Part shown: positions 35,276-48,000 of the stretch, piece by piece | Layout: each line of letters begins with the position of its first letter | Numbering within the stretch: position 1 is the stretch's first letter | Notes under the pieces: model-generated | Seen by the model: only the letters and a program-made list of their open reading frames with translations | Told to the model about the DNA's origin: nothing | Database searches by the model: none | Translations under genes and position numbers: made by a program | Assembly: GCA_001510575.1 (NCBI GenBank) | Contig: LNGK01000005.1 | Location: 3,596,574 to 3,660,573, forward strand | Origin: Knoxdaviesia capensis | Taxonomy: Eukaryota; Ascomycota; Sordariomycetes; Microascales; Gondwanamycetaceae | DNA: 64,000 bases | Direction: 5' to 3'

Positions 35276-37843
35276 TTACCGGTATCCGGAGTTGTTTCCG
35301 TATCCGTTGCCGTTGCCGTTGCCGTAGGTGTTGTTATTGTTGTAGTTATTGCCGTAGCCGTTCATGCCACCGTAGCCGTAGCCGGTCGCAGTGTTGCTAT
35401 AGCCACTGCTGACGGTCCGCGGCCGTTGCGAGTAGTATCGATCGTTACCGCCGTTGTCGAGATTTGGCAGGGTCGGCTGGCGGGCATCCGGAGTGCCGAT
35501 CGGCGCGGCGTTCAGCACCAGGCTATCGGAGGCCCGGTCCGGGCCGTACGACGACCCCATGGAGGACACCGAGCCGCCGGAGTACGAGCGGTACTGGCGC
35601 GAGGCATCCTGCTGCTGGCGGAGAGCGGCGGGGGGCACATAGCGGGCGCCCGAGGGCGTGCTGGTGGTCACGGTGCGGTCGTTGGTGGTCAGGGCCGAGC
35701 CAAAGCCGGCGCCGGCAGGGGGACCGATGCGCTTCTCCTCGTCGCCGCCGTACGGGTCTGCGGCCGGGGAGCTCACGGCCCTGCCCATCTTCTCGGTGTA
35801 GATGGACGACACGGCGAACGTGGTCGAGTCTCCGTCGGTCTTGCCGCGCTCGATGAGCAGCGAGTTGCGGGCGTCGAGCGGGGTGAGCAGCGAGGTGTCG
35901 CGCTTGAGCTTCTCCATCTCCTTGCGGCGCTGGCGATGCGGGTTCGAGCGGCAGTGGTTGATGGCGTTCCAGAGGATCAGCACGGCGAGGATCCCGGTCA
36001 GCGCCGACTGCACGGCGATCAGGACCACGCCGGTCACGGTCTGGGTGGTCTGGGCGATGCCGAACTCCTCGACGAACACCAGGATGCAGGCCACGGAGAG
36101 CACGCGCACGACCTGGATAACCACGTTGATGATGGTGCTGGACCGGCGCTCGTACGGGCGGCTCCACAGCAGCAGAATCAGCATGAGCGTCTCGACGGCG
36201 AGCAGCGAGGCGGTCTGCACCATGCCGTGGCCGTCGGCGGCAGCAATGGTGCAGCCCTTGACGAACATGTACACAATGGTGGGGACAAACAGCCACCAGT
36301 AGTCCTTCTTGTAGGACTCGTAGAACAGGCTGTACTTGACCCAGATGTCCTTCTGCTCGTACAGGCCGCTGGTGTCGCCGTCCATCTTGCGCAGCTGGCG
36401 CGCAGTGCTCCAGATGCGCCAGGTGAAGAAGGCGAGAATGCCGGTGAAGAGCGCCAGCGTCACGCCGGCCAGGGCCTTGGCGGCCCACGAGTCGCCGTTG
36501 GTGAACTGGAACACGCAGTACAGCACCCAGATGCCGTACAGCAGCAGGATCAGCGAGGTGATGGCGCGGCCGATCGAGCCCCAGTAGTGCTTGCGGAAGC
36601 CGGCGAGCGCCTTGGGGAAGTTGCCGAACAGGGCCCACGTCTCGAGGACGACCTTGACGAGCAGGACGCCGACGACAATGACGGCAATGACGATGGCGAC
36701 GAACAGGAGCACGGTCATGAAGGTGTTGGACTGCGGAACGCTGAGCTGCTGCACGTAGGCCTGGATGCCGGTCACGGCCTGGCGGATGGACATGGGCTCG
36801 CCCGCGCCGCCCGAGGCCCCCGAGGCATCGGCGGAGCCGGTCAGCGAGACGGGGCCGACGCTGGTTTCGATCTGGCGGCGGATGATGTCGGCAACCGCCC
36901 GGCCGAAAAGGCCACCCGAGGACGCGTTGCCGCTCTGGGTGGTGCCGTCTGGGAACACAAGAGTGGTGGCCTGCAGGGTGCGGAAGCCGTCGCGGGTGGC
37001 GTTTCCTCCGGTCTTGTCGCGGAAGTCGTCAATCGAGAGCTGCATGGTGTTCCACGGGATGATGCCGGTGGAGAAGGCGAAGTTCTGGGCAAAACTGCGG
37101 TAGATGGGCGGGTAGCTGACGGACAGCATGCCGTTCATGGCCATGCCCTGGAACCAGCCGAACACCTCGGTGAAGCTGGGGCTGATGGTTCCCATGCCAC
37201 CGGCACCGCTACTGGCGCCAGCCGCGCCACCAGCGCCGCCAAACGCGGCGGCACCGCCACCGGCGAGGGCGGCTCCGGCGGCCGAGATTCCCGACACCAC
37301 CATGGCGGCGCCGGCCACGGTGGCGGCGACGTACGACACGGCGGGGATGCTGACGGTCTTGCCGTTGGTGATTTCGGCCTGGATGCAGGCGACGCTCTGC
37401 AGCGAGTTGCGCGACTTGAGCTCGAGCGTGGCGGTGGCGGCGATGTCGGGCACCTGGAAGGCGATGGCGGGCACGAGGCCGGCGAACTCGTCGGGGATGA
37501 CCTGGCTGCCGCGGGCGGCGAACGAGCCGGCGGGCACGGGGCACAGCTGCGACACGAAGGTGGCGGGCGTGCACGGGTCGAAGCTGTTGGAGTAGACGAC
37601 CTGGCCGAAGGCGCGCACGGTCAGCTCGGCCGACACGTTCTGCGCCACGAAGCTGGTGCCGGCCACATCGAACGTCACGGTCTTGTTGAGGTTGTCGTAG
37701 CGGATGTCGATGCGCTCCACGCGCACGGTGGACGTCGAGTTGGAGCACGAGGAGAAGCCCTTGGTTTCGAGCACTTCGGCGGCGCGGGCGACCGAGGCCA
37801 AGGCGGCAACGGCCACAAACGCCGATCGGAGGAAGCCGGGCAT
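35276..37843 (-). CDS. FLC/TRP-like membrane protein with ML-like N-terminal domain
   Basis: A single exon of 855 residues. It has a signal peptide (MPGFLRSAFVAVAALASVARA), then a Cys-containing lumenal ML-like domain up to about residue 170 (FSSCSNSTSTVRVERIDIRY, NSFDPCTPATF, QLCPVPAGSF). A Gly/Ala-rich hydrophobic stretch follows, then several membrane helices in the TRP-like module, for example MTVLLFVAIVIAVIVVGVLL, TSLILLLYGIWVLYCVFQF, ALFTGILAFFTWRIW, WWLFVPTIVYMFVKGC, SLLAVETLMLILLLWSRPY and VVLIAVQSALTGILAVLILW. The cytoplasmic tail is long and ends in a Gly/Asn/Tyr-rich low-complexity region. Fungal FLC proteins are linked to FAD transport into the ER, calcium homeostasis and cell-wall integrity. 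The opposite strand is open for 880 codons, which is a composition effect. Upstream (38.4-38.96 kb) lies a CT-rich leader in gene sense. Confidence 0.92.
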   Translation of the reverse strand: MPGFLRSAFVAVAALASVARAAEVLETKGFSSCSNSTSTVRVERIDIRYDNLNKTVTFDVAGTSFVAQNVSAELTVRAFGQVVYSNSFDPCTPATFVSQLCPVPAGSFAARGSQVIPDEFAGLVPAIAFQVPDIAATATLELKSRNSLQSVACIQAEITNGKTVSIPAVSYVAATVAGAAMVVSGISAAGAALAGGGAAAFGGAGGAAGASSGAGGMGTISPSFTEVFGWFQGMAMNGMLSVSYPPIYRSFAQNFAFSTGIIPWNTMQLSIDDFRDKTGGNATRDGFRTLQATTLVFPDGTTQSGNASSGGLFGRAVADIIRRQIETSVGPVSLTGSADASGASGGAGEPMSIRQAVTGIQAYVQQLSVPQSNTFMTVLLFVAIVIAVIVVGVLLVKVVLETWALFGNFPKALAGFRKHYWGSIGRAITSLILLLYGIWVLYCVFQFTNGDSWAAKALAGVTLALFTGILAFFTWRIWSTARQLRKMDGDTSGLYEQKDIWVKYSLFYESYKKDYWWLFVPTIVYMFVKGCTIAAADGHGMVQTASLLAVETLMLILLLWSRPYERRSSTIINVVIQVVRVLSVACILVFVEEFGIAQTTQTVTGVVLIAVQSALTGILAVLILWNAINHCRSNPHRQRRKEMEKLKRDTSLLTPLDARNSLLIERGKTDGDSTTFAVSSIYTEKMGRAVSSPAADPYGGDEEKRIGPPAGAGFGSALTTNDRTVTTSTPSGARYVPPAALRQQQDASRQYRSYSGGSVSSMGSSYGPDRASDSLVLNAAPIGTPDARQPTLPNLDNGGNDRYYSQRPRTVSSGYSNTATGYGYGGMNGYGNNYNNNNTYGNGNGNGYGNNSGYR

Positions 37844-39060
37844 TTTTGTGTGGTGTGTGTTGGTTGCTGTGCAGCTGCGTGCAGTTGTAAGTGCTGAGCG
37901 CAGGCGGTCTGGCAGCTGCGATCACTTGTGATCAGATGCTGGCAGCCGTCCACAGGATTGAGTTACGAATGGCGGAAGGAGCGAAGAAACGCAGCGATGA
38001 TATCTTGACTGTAAATGAGGGATTGTTGGTGATATACGTTGATGTATTTTGGTGAATATTCAGATCAATGAATGTTGAAGATATAAAATAAAGACTCTTG
38101 AAACCAGCGAGAAAACCTGTTCAATCGAGAGAAAAGAAGAAGAAGAGAGAAGCGTCGTAGCAGTATCACCACATCAAGGCCGATTCTGTGAGGGTTCCGG
38201 AAGGGGAATACAAGGAAGCAAACGGTGTCAGTTTGCAGCAAGTCGTCGAGATCGAAGTTTCCGTCGTCAAGCCCGGTTGTTTGTCTTGTCGTCGAAATCC
38301 AAGATCGTGAAGCAAAAAGAAAGCGATTGTACCCAGAAATGCCAACCTTAGGACACAAAAACAAGGCCTAGGATCAACCTGGAACGAATGGAAGTGAAGG
38401 GGGGAAAAAGAAGAAAAATAACACAGGAAAAGAGAAGAAAAGATTAAAAAAGAAAGTCTGCCTGGACTGAAGAAGTGAAGACGCAAGGGAAACAACCACA
38501 GGACTTCTTGTCTACGCCATCTAGGATGAGGCTGGAAAAGAGACGGTGGGAGGGTCTTCAGTGAAGGTTGGTGAGAAAGGAAGAGAAAAAGAGAGAGGGG
38601 GGGATGAGAAAGGGAGACGACGAAGAGATAGAAAAAGAAAAGACCCAGGGAAAACGCAAAGAAACACAAATTGTGTGTGGTGGTGTGTGCTGAGCGACGG
38701 AGACGGGCCGGCCGAAGAGAGAGAGGTGAAGGGACGAGAAACATCCACTTGACTACTGGTGAAGGGCTCAACACCCAGCCTCGAAGTGGAAGACAAACGG
38801 ACAGAACGGCCCTCCAGGGGATAGACAGTGTTGGATGGACAGATACACGGGGGTCTCTTCTCGATTCTTCACGGCCTGAACTGGTGGCCTGCATGCAGCA
38901 TTCTGTGAAGAAAGTGGGAGAGCAGAAGAAGGCTGAAGAGAGAGAGACAGAGAGAGAGAGGGAGAGAGGGAGAACTTCTTCAGGGGTCGTAGTCGATTCC
39001 GGGACGCCGGCCATCTGAAACAAAGCCAGACAAAGCCCGGGAACCAAGGCCACACAAGTG
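37844..39060 (-). promoter_or_regulatory. CT-rich upstream region of the FLC-type gene
   Basis: In the direction of the gene this stretch is strongly pyrimidine-rich, especially 38390-38960. It is therefore open in one minus frame for over 300 codons, which encode only Leu/Ser/Phe/Pro-rich low complexity. I read it as promoter and leader rather than coding. Confidence 0.5.
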
Positions 39061-40431
39061 GAGGTGTGGGAAGTGTTTCGACTTTTGGGGGTTGGCCATA
39101 GTGTAAGTGGACGGACTACACCATACTGGACCGACATACGGAGTACGGCAGTATGGAATGCCACAGCCTATAGTCAGTCATGTTGCATTCTGTGTCTGCG
39201 TCTTTTTGCTATGGTTACCGGGGGCAGCCCTTCACTTTTACCTTCAAGCGCGCTGGGTTCTCGGCTGACTGGACGATGCAGGGGGGAGAGAGGAAGAGGC
39301 AACGAACGATCATGATGCTTGAGCGGCTCGCGGCGCTGCGTACTGTGTCTCTTCTGGCTTCTATGGCTACGAACAGACACACACACACACACCACGACGA
39401 CCGGTTCTTCAAGACAAAACACGCCAAAGGCCCCGCCCGCCGAGACGGGCGACTTCTCGCGATGTGGTTGGCTCACAGCTGCCCCTGAGCGAGCAGCGAA
39501 TCACGGCGTCAAGATCAATCAAGTTCGCTGCTTTTTTACGTGGTTGTCTATGCCCAACTTGGATTAACCCGTTGAAAAATAGAGTTTTGCGCCGGCTGGG
39601 CTAGTACGGAGAGAAACAAACATTCCACGCACGAGAAAAGGGCCAGATGGCGTGCAGTGGCCACCCCTGGACAGCCGGCGTTTCAGCTTCAACGTGCGTG
39701 TGGAGAATCGCCAGAGTAAGGGTTTAACCCGGGTGGCTGTTGGGCTGTCTCTTCCAGCAAAACACAACAGCACAGCCACGCAAATCACTTGTCTCTGGCC
39801 GTCAATGCGTGTCAGTACATCGACACGAGTGCGCTAGTGAGATCAGTGTGTCCACAGTTCAATAGTATCAAGTCTAGCCAACGGAGAACAGGTATGCATC
39901 TGTGCCCATCACGGCCAGTCTGGCGATCGACGGCTCTCGCGAACGATGGACGGAATCGAAAGGAAGACGAGATTTCCGGGCAGCGTTTTTTGGAGCGTTA
40001 GTCTCTTTCTTCTGATGTTCCTTGCCTTTTTTTTCTTTCTGATTATTTTTTTTTAAAACAAATTTGTTTTCTTTTTGGCATGATGCTATCGATATGCTGA
40101 CACTACCAAGGCGAAGCTGCAACTTGCAGAATTTCTGCACCTGACACCCCGACCCTGGACGGACATTTCTCTCTCTCTTGCTCCCACACATACTTCCTTT
40201 CAACTTCTCTCTTCGTGATTAAACTTTCTGCGCAGAATCAATGCTTTCTCGGCCGGTACGACGCTCTGTTAGAGCCTGCTGGTGCCGGCAGGGGTCAGAC
40301 AGATGATGATCTGCCATGTGAAACGGCTGCTTAAATCTGGGTGTCATGGCGGCCATGTCGACAGGCGTTGTGGCTTGGACAGGGGGAATGGCGTTGAAAG
40401 ACGGGAGACTCGGCAGAAAAGGAGGAGACAC

Positions 40432-40453
40432 ACACACACACACACACACACAC
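40432..40453. repeat. (CA)n microsatellite
   Basis: About eleven CA dinucleotides. Confidence 0.9.
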
Positions 40454-41135
40454 ATTTCGAAATGCGGGAAGGCCTTTGGCATATAACTTCCTCTTGCTAT
40501 AATCTTCAAATGTTCGCGAGAGTGGGCGGCCGTGGCAGAAAACCAGGGAAGGCGGCCGTGATGGGCTTCAGATCGGAGCAGGTTCGATATTGCCCTTGGC
40601 ATCGGTTGAATCAGGACGCGAGAAATATCTCTGCCGTGGCTCATTTCAACTGCCTCAGACAACTGCTGCTCTCCTGTCTCTGCCTCCCGGTGCAGATAAT
40701 CGCCAGAATCACCATACGTGACGTGTTGCCAGACGCAAGGGCAAGCAGAAAAGGTCACCTCTCAGCCAAGCCAGCCTTTCCCTCTGCTTTGCTCACTCGA
40801 CCACTCCAGACTCGATACTTCCTGTTGTTCTGTTCTTCACGTTGCGCTCTCCGCGTCGTCTCCTGATTCTGTCCAGTAAGTCTCGGAGTTTGCATGAACC
40901 AGCTCTGCAAGAACAGACCGCTCGGCATGTCACACAGCCGATCCCCTAAAGCTGGAATGTCCACGCAAAAGGAGGATGCCAGGGGAATCAACAAGGCAAG
41001 AGAAGCAAGGACAAGAGAGAGTGAGTTTGTTCCAACCATGCTTCGCTGGGTGGAGAAGAACTCCTCCAACAAAGTGCCAAACGAACCCACGATCTTTGCA
41101 GCAGCTGGAACAAAAGGAGGCGCGATGTTGCCGGA

Positions 41136-42125
41136 TCAGGCCTGTGGCTGCAGACTGGAGCTTCGTGCTCCTTTCTGAATGCGCTGGCATGGTGGATGTT
41201 GTTTCTTTCGGCCTGGTTGCTCGGTGGATTTGCACAACGGGTATTTTGCAGCTTGACGGTTGGAGCCTTGGAGGTATGTCGATGCATCCTCGTGCCAAAG
41301 CGTGAACGGTCGCTGACTGAGCTGCTCTAGGAGTAGATGTGCGATTATGGTGACATTCACGGCTCGGAGCAATGAGCAACGGTGAAGATGGCCCTGTTGA
41401 ACCTGTGGGGTGCTTGATGCGCACCAGGAGCAACATTTGCTGCACCTTGAGTTATATCCGCCCAGGAGCTCCGTGTTTCCCTCATGCATCGCGTCTCTCG
41501 AGGAACCATCTCTGTGAGAGGTAAGCTTCCACTCATTGCGAGACTTCCGCCGGAGCTCATGGCAGCCGGAGACTTGTTCAGACCCCCCGCTGGTCCAGCG
41601 TCGTGGAACTTGCCGTCGCTTTTGGTTGTCAATGGTGGTAGTGCCGGTGGTCTTGATACCCGACCGCCCTACTGGGCTGAGAGAGTGGTGATGGCCACCC
41701 ACTGCCCTTGGCCATCGTAGGTAAGTGAGGAGAGAGACGCCATCGCAAGTGAACCGCCAATGGGTGGGTGCCGGACGTCCTCTCGACGATAGAAGCCGGG
41801 CGTTGCATACCGCGAGACCTGTGCACGGCCAGAGGATGGACATGAACATCCACCCAACCCGCACGTTCATCCCGAGGGACCATCTAGAATGCCCAGAGAA
41901 GTCAAGCTGGGAACCAAGTCCCGTCAGTCCCACCTGGGCGGTGTCTCTGCGCTCTTCCGCCCGGTTTGGCCGAGTCTCCCCGTTTGCACTGTCCTGTCGG
42001 GTATGGACATATCGGAACGCCAGGGCGTCCTCCCGCAGCGATACACCCGCTCGGAAGCGAACATGGCAGGATTTGGGGGAGACAAGACGCGTCCAAAGCC
42101 CGTTGAAGGACCGGCAGACCTGCAT
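41136..42125 (-). CDS. Doubtful 329-codon ORF in gene-poor DNA (unrecognised)
   Basis: A minus-strand frame from ATG at 42125 stays open for 329 codons, unusually long for this otherwise stop-rich region. The product is rich in Arg, Ser, Gly and Trp, has no clear hydrophobic core, signal or motif, and I recognise no family. Plus-strand frames overlapping 41725-42213 are also open, which argues for local stop depletion rather than coding selection. Reported only because its length stands out. Confidence 0.15.
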   Translation of the reverse strand: MQVCRSFNGLWTRLVSPKSCHVRFRAGVSLREDALAFRYVHTRQDSANGETRPNRAEERRDTAQVGLTGLGSQLDFSGHSRWSLGMNVRVGWMFMSILWPCTGLAVCNARLLSSRGRPAPTHWRFTCDGVSLLTYLRWPRAVGGHHHSLSPVGRSGIKTTGTTTIDNQKRRQVPRRWTSGGSEQVSGCHELRRKSRNEWKLTSHRDGSSRDAMHEGNTELLGGYNSRCSKCCSWCASSTPQVQQGHLHRCSLLRAVNVTIIAHLLLEQLSQRPFTLWHEDASTYLQGSNRQAAKYPLCKSTEQPGRKKQHPPCQRIQKGARSSSLQPQA

Positions 42126-43480
42126 AGCCAAGACTGGTTTTTTCCGAGGGTTAATTAAGGCAGAGAAGCCCGTTAGAAGCACTCATCTACGGGTGTTTAA
42201 TTTCGCGCGCTGATGCTGCTACAACGCAACGGCACCCTACAGTGGCCTTCTGGATGGGGCGCTCTGCCGCACTGGGAAGTTACATGGCTGCTGCTGATGC
42301 TGCTTTTTCATGTATAATCGGAGTGGCACGCAGCCCTCGCATCGCCGCCGTCGAAGCGAGAAGAGTTCCCGGCTGGAGCAATCGCAGTCAGGGCACTGGA
42401 GTCACTCGGCGTACGGGGCGACTCCAGACAGTCACCGCGGTCGGCAAGGGGAGTGTTCTATGGTTTTGTTTTCGGCGATATGAGGAATCTTGACGACGCA
42501 ATAGGGCACGGAAGAGAACCAGGCGGGCTTTTCTGCAGAGGACGCCTTTGGGGCAGCGCTGCTCTGGGGGAAGGGGAAGGGAATTCAAACGCCGGCATCT
42601 TTATTCTGGGACTGTATGCACCAGCGTTTGTGTGTGTGCGCTAGATGTGCTTGGGCGAATCCATGTGCAGATAAGAAGCTCGTAGAGGCTGCGTGGAGTT
42701 GAGTTCATGACATCGTCATGCATCTAAAAAGCCGACGGAGGGCATTAGGAGCCGCTCTCCAACACCGTAACACCTGTTCTCGTACAGTGCATCTATCAAT
42801 GCACTTTGTCATCTGCAAACAGACGTGTTTCTGTGGCCAGACCCAAAACATTGGATGAGGGGAACGAGCGAGACGAGACGCCAGACGAGACGGGCCCTTT
42901 TGTGAACGGGGGGAGAGAGAAGTATCAACCCCCACGCAGAGGATCGAATGGTATTTTGGAAAATGGACAGGCTTCTGGGTATATCGGAACACGGCTATGG
43001 GGCCCTCACGGATGGAGGGTGCAAGGACAGGTTACTCGTCAGTAAGGTGAGCTGTAGCAGAGAGATTGGCTGTGGATGCGTCGACTCGTATGTACGAGAT
43101 ACCGCCAGCGGCTGTCCAGACTCGTCGGGCCTGTGTCAAGTGTCCCTCCCCCGGAAGATTGCAGACCAGGCCACGACAGTGAACACTGAACAGCACATGC
43201 GACACAGAGGGGACCGTAATCGGCCGTGGGGGGGACGTACCGGGGATCCCAGGACAGACGATATCGAAGCATCTGTGAACGAGAGCGTGGTGTGGCCAGA
43301 CACACGCAGGACGTCTTCACCCACAAGATAGGCCGGAAAGAGAAGCAGGACGAAAGTACCGGCACCACCAGCCCACGGCCAACTCGCGACTTTGTCCCCA
43401 GGAATCGGATCCTTCAGCACGCCACACACAATTCCACCAGCCGTCAGCACAGAGCAAAAGAGAGGTGGGTTTTCCACGAC

Positions 43481-43507
43481 CACCACCACCACCACCACCA
43501 CCACCAC
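43481..43507. repeat. (CCA)n microsatellite
   Basis: About nine consecutive CCA/CAC triplets in non-coding sequence. Confidence 0.9.
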
Positions 43508-45026
43508 CCCGGTAGAGAAGGGGGAATGGGGATTTTACGATATCTGTGGTCCACGCTAGTCGTATTCTGGAGGGTTCGTTCGACAAAAGTTCGAGTTGCA
43601 TCGGCCATTGGCACTACATGCAAGGGAAGCCCGCTGCGCACGTACCTCTCTACCGTACCGACCTACCCCCCCTTCCGATCTGGAATTACACGCCCTGGGC
43701 CGGCTTGGGGTTTCTTCACTATGGCTCCAAGCGTAGAAGAGTACCTATTGAAGATGACGGCGAAAAACTCACTCCCCCCCTGACTCCCACTTCTTGCATC
43801 TCTGGCTATTCCTTATCGGCCTTTTTCGATTCGTTGGGCCACGGGAAGACGGGGCCACACTCCGTTTGGTGCTGGTGGTGGCGTTTGTGGTCGTGTTTTC
43901 CCTTATATTGCCGCTTTAGTCAGTTAGGACCCGGGAGGTGTTTACGGCCGGTTTTGTGCGGTCAACGGGTTGTTTGGCATGCTTGTATCACGAAGTAATG
44001 GCTTCTCTCCGCACTCTGGCGTTCCTCTCAACCGTGGGATAAGGGGGGATATATGAACTCACAGACAGTGTGGCTACCACCGAGGATTCCTCGCCCACAA
44101 GTATCTACCGTAAGCTCTCGAGAGACGAGCTTTAATTCGTTCCTCAGCCTGGATAAATTCGGGGTATAGGGTAGTTGAATGACCGGCGTGGAACAGGCCC
44201 CCAGCTTGCCCACACGCCTTCCGTCCCCTGTCCTATCTCGATGGCATACGCGCAAGAAGGTTAAGTTGCAGGGAGAGAGAGAAGCCACTAGCCCGGAAGA
44301 AGCAATGGTGGTACTTTTTGGGGGGGACATCACGAATGCACCCAAACGCTAGGAGCAAACCTTGTTGCGGAACAGGACCGCGGCAGAGCAAATGGCGGTG
44401 GGCGGTGGACCTCGGGTCTAGGACGGGGGAAGGAGGAGGATGGAGAGATAATATGATAGTCGAGATTTCGATCCAGAGGCCAAGCTGTTCAATGATGGGG
44501 GGGTTCAACATGGTCAGAGTCCCTCTGATCGGCCGACCGCCTATGACAAGTGGCAAATCGGGAAGACATGGACAGACGTGACAGAGTTGGATGTCTGTCA
44601 TCCTAATAAGCATCAATATATAGTACTGATGGATACCCGTTTCCTTTTGATGGAGAGTGGGTGGGAGGCCCATCTTCCCACTCCAATATTGCCCCTAATC
44701 CCGCGTGGACCGGAGCTTTTCCCTGCCTGCGAGAGGAGACGGCATCCAAGTCCAGACCGGGTGTCGCAGATGAAGGGTGAACTCGACTCTCGACACTGGC
44801 CAGGCAGACGGCCGGTATCGTGTTTATCTCTTCCAATGCACATTCCAAAGGCCAGGTGGTTTGCTTCCTGTCCCAAATTAACCCTCCGGAACCCCCCCGT
44901 CTTACTCTCGCGGGAACCTATCAGCAAAACCACTCACCCACCCCTCACTGGAACCGCTTTCCAGCGTTCACGGCGCCCGTTCTGTGCTGGTTTTTTTCTT
45001 CTTCTTCTTTTTTTTTCGGCTTAATT

Positions 45027-45027
<1 letters not shown>

Positions 45028-45060
<33 letters not shown>
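45028..45060. repeat. (CT)n microsatellite
   Basis: A CT run of more than 30 bases with one interruption. Confidence 0.85.
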
Positions 45061-45061
<1 letters not shown>

Positions 45062-48000
45062 TCTCTCCCCGCCATTCTTCCCCCGCTTTCGGGATCCTGC
45101 TTCGTCTCTGTTCTCTGGGACATATTAGATCGGAAAAAAGGCCACCAGCCGAAGGATGTGATGAGAGGGCGGGAAGGCAAGTGTAACGGCACAGCAGCGG
45201 TCGAGAAGGGAAAAGGATTTGTCACTCGGATACACCAGTTGCGGCGCAGACCGTGTTGTATCTGGCTGGCACACAAATCGTTGGGGGAAGTGAGTCTGAT
45301 GCAACGTATATTCGAGCTTGTGCGTGCTCTAGGGTTAGGGTCGTCTCTTGCCACTACCTGTTTGATTGGAGCGGGAAAGCACCAACAACGGAAGTCTCCG
45401 TCCACGCCATTATCACGATAAACCCCCGGTTATTTGCTTAAGCCCCGATCCCGCTCCTGCTCAATGCGTTTTTGTGGACGGGAGAACCCTGGATGTTCTG
45501 TTATCATGGTCGATTTATCCAACCGGAAGGAACATGGTGCATCCAACGAGTTGTGCATCGTCTCGATCGCTCCTTCTCTTGTTCAGGTCTCGGCCTTTTT
45601 CAACCCTCCCAATGCTACGTCACAGCGCATTAGTCACACACCATGTAAACCCAAAGAGCAAGATGTTCTGGATATATCAGGGCAATAGACGTTCCACGCA
45701 CAACTTCCAAGCCAGCACGGCGCAATCCCCGTGAAAGATTCGCCAGTATTGCGGGATTACTGGGGATTGTTTTAGTCTCTCTCGCCAGTGGTTCGGGGCA
45801 ATATTTCGCGCCCAAATGCCTTTACGAAACAACGTTTTGCCGACATGGTCTTCAGGCTTGGCCAGTGAAGCCAGTGAGTGAGAGGGCCTGTTATCTCGCC
45901 GTCTCTCTTGATTGTTTTTCTCGTCCTGGAATCTCACGCATGCACATTCTGCTTCTCACCACTTCTGTCTGTGTTGCAGGGGACTGCCGTGGCGAAAAGC
46001 GCTGATGCTTGAAGCACGTGGTACAGCGGCAGTTTTGCTGGAGTTTCCTTCTGGGTGCTGTTACCAGCGTCAGCTCTGACAGTTCCTCCCGCGGTGGTTT
46101 CGGCAGCGTTCACCCCAGACGACGAGCCAGAGGCAGCTGCACCAACAGGATCGACAAAGGCGGCCGTCGGACGAGAGAGAGAAAAAGGAAGAGGCATGCT
46201 TCTCGAAGACTCTGGCCGCGCTGGGCACATCGGCGTTTGCGCATGAGTCCAATCAAAAGCGCCCAGCCCGACGATGGCTTGAGTGTGTCTGGGCAGTGGG
46301 TGAGCGAGAGATAGTGACACAACAGGTTCCATCTCTTATCTCTGTGGTGAAGCCCGAAGGGCAGACAGCAGAAAAACGCCCTGTGACGATAAGTTCGGTG
46401 GCCAGGCTGTGACTAAAGCCGCCGTGCAACGATAACATGCGTGGATCCGCGTATGCGTATAGCAGCGCGATACGAAGCGCGAGAGAGGATGAGCAAGAGA
46501 GGTCGAGGTCTTGTCAGAACTTTTGCAAAGCCCTAAAACCCTCTAGGCTCATCCGCAGAAGCCGGGATTTGTTTAGGGTGGCCTCTGCGGAGAGAGAGAG
46601 AGAGCGTGTGTGTGTGTGTGTCCAAGCTTCAGGGCTACAGGAGCAGAGCACAGACTTGATACCAATTTAGTTTGCTGTGCTAACTTATTTTCCTTCCCCC
46701 TTTTCCGACACTCGCTGGCTGCTTGGTTGACTTACTTTTCGTCACCTTCATCCCCAAGTCTGGTCTTACAAGCACAAGGGGCCAATATTTACCACAGTAA
46801 CCCCCAAGTTTCATGCATCTATTTTAGGAAGCTTTTTCTTTTTGTGCTTCTTTTCCTCATTTGTCTAGTATGCCTTAGGTGCCGATCATCAGCAGATTAG
46901 ATGGAGTTTTAGTGGCCGTGGCCAGCTATGTGCATGCTGCGTCCGAGATAGGCCTAGGGGAATACAATGCTGGCCAGCAGCATTCCACGGTCAGTCTGAA
47001 AATAACTACAGGCAACATCGCTTCCAGCATCACCGTCAAGCAGGTTACCATCTGCCACTATACAGTAGGATGGGGCGTGGCTAATATATGCAAATAGCTC
47101 GGAGTTATTTGCAGCCATATGAATGATCCTGGAGGACATCCACTCGGGTAAGCAGACGCAGCTTTCTCCGACCTGGAGAGAGACACAACTGGTGACACTC
47201 TGGCATGGAATGGAGTATGGTGGGATTCTGAACTGGACAGGAGGCAGAGTGGGTTACAAGACTTGTGCACAATCAACTCGCTATATTTGTCCTGTGTTGG
47301 TGCAATATCCACCACGCCAGATAAAGAGATGCTGCCACTCTAGCTCGACACATAGCAGCGGAAACGAACCCCAACTTGTGCTTATACGAGCTATTTAGAG
47401 GGTGTTGTGAAGGGCTTGAACCTTGACGACCAACAACTTATCTGCTGATTTATACCATGACCAGACACACACACACACACACCGCATTGGTAACGTGCTT
47501 TCGAGCTAGGATCTTATCTTGATGCACGACAACTCTTTTCCACCTACCAATCCAGGCCTGGTGTTATCGCCAGGGGCGTCACAGGGGGGTGTGGGTGGAG
47601 CCCTTGGGTGATTTGGCTTGTTTTCTCTTTCCCCCATGCGCGTCAAGAGGTGAAGTGAGTTAGTTGTGTGTTTTGACTGGCTTTTAACCTTCCGATCCTA
47701 TTCACTACAGCACACCCCACGACCAATTCGTCCTCGAGACTCCGACCGTGTGGGCTATACCAGGCACGAAATATGAGACGGTGAAAACACGATGTCCACT
47801 GACAGAGAAGGTAAAAAAGGGTTGGTGCCTGGAGGTCGGTGGATTGGGGCTACGCTCTTGGAGACGAAGCATGAGAAAGGCGCAATGTTGTTGGTCGATG
47901 TCTAATAATGGAGACCGTGGGATCGCGCGCCTCAGTTGATAAACCGAACATTTTTGACATCCTTCTCCGACATCTTCCACGGCTTCTTTTCCCATACGGC

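Noticed and set aside
35255..37897. An 880-codon open frame on the plus strand opposite the FLC-type gene
   Set aside because: It is antisense to a well-recognised protein and rich in Gly, Ala, Val, His and Arg, as expected from the GC-rich third positions of the real gene.
38166..39164. A 332-codon minus-strand frame upstream of the FLC-type gene
   Set aside because: Encodes only Leu/Ser/Phe/Pro low complexity because the strand is CT-rich; better explained as a pyrimidine-rich leader.
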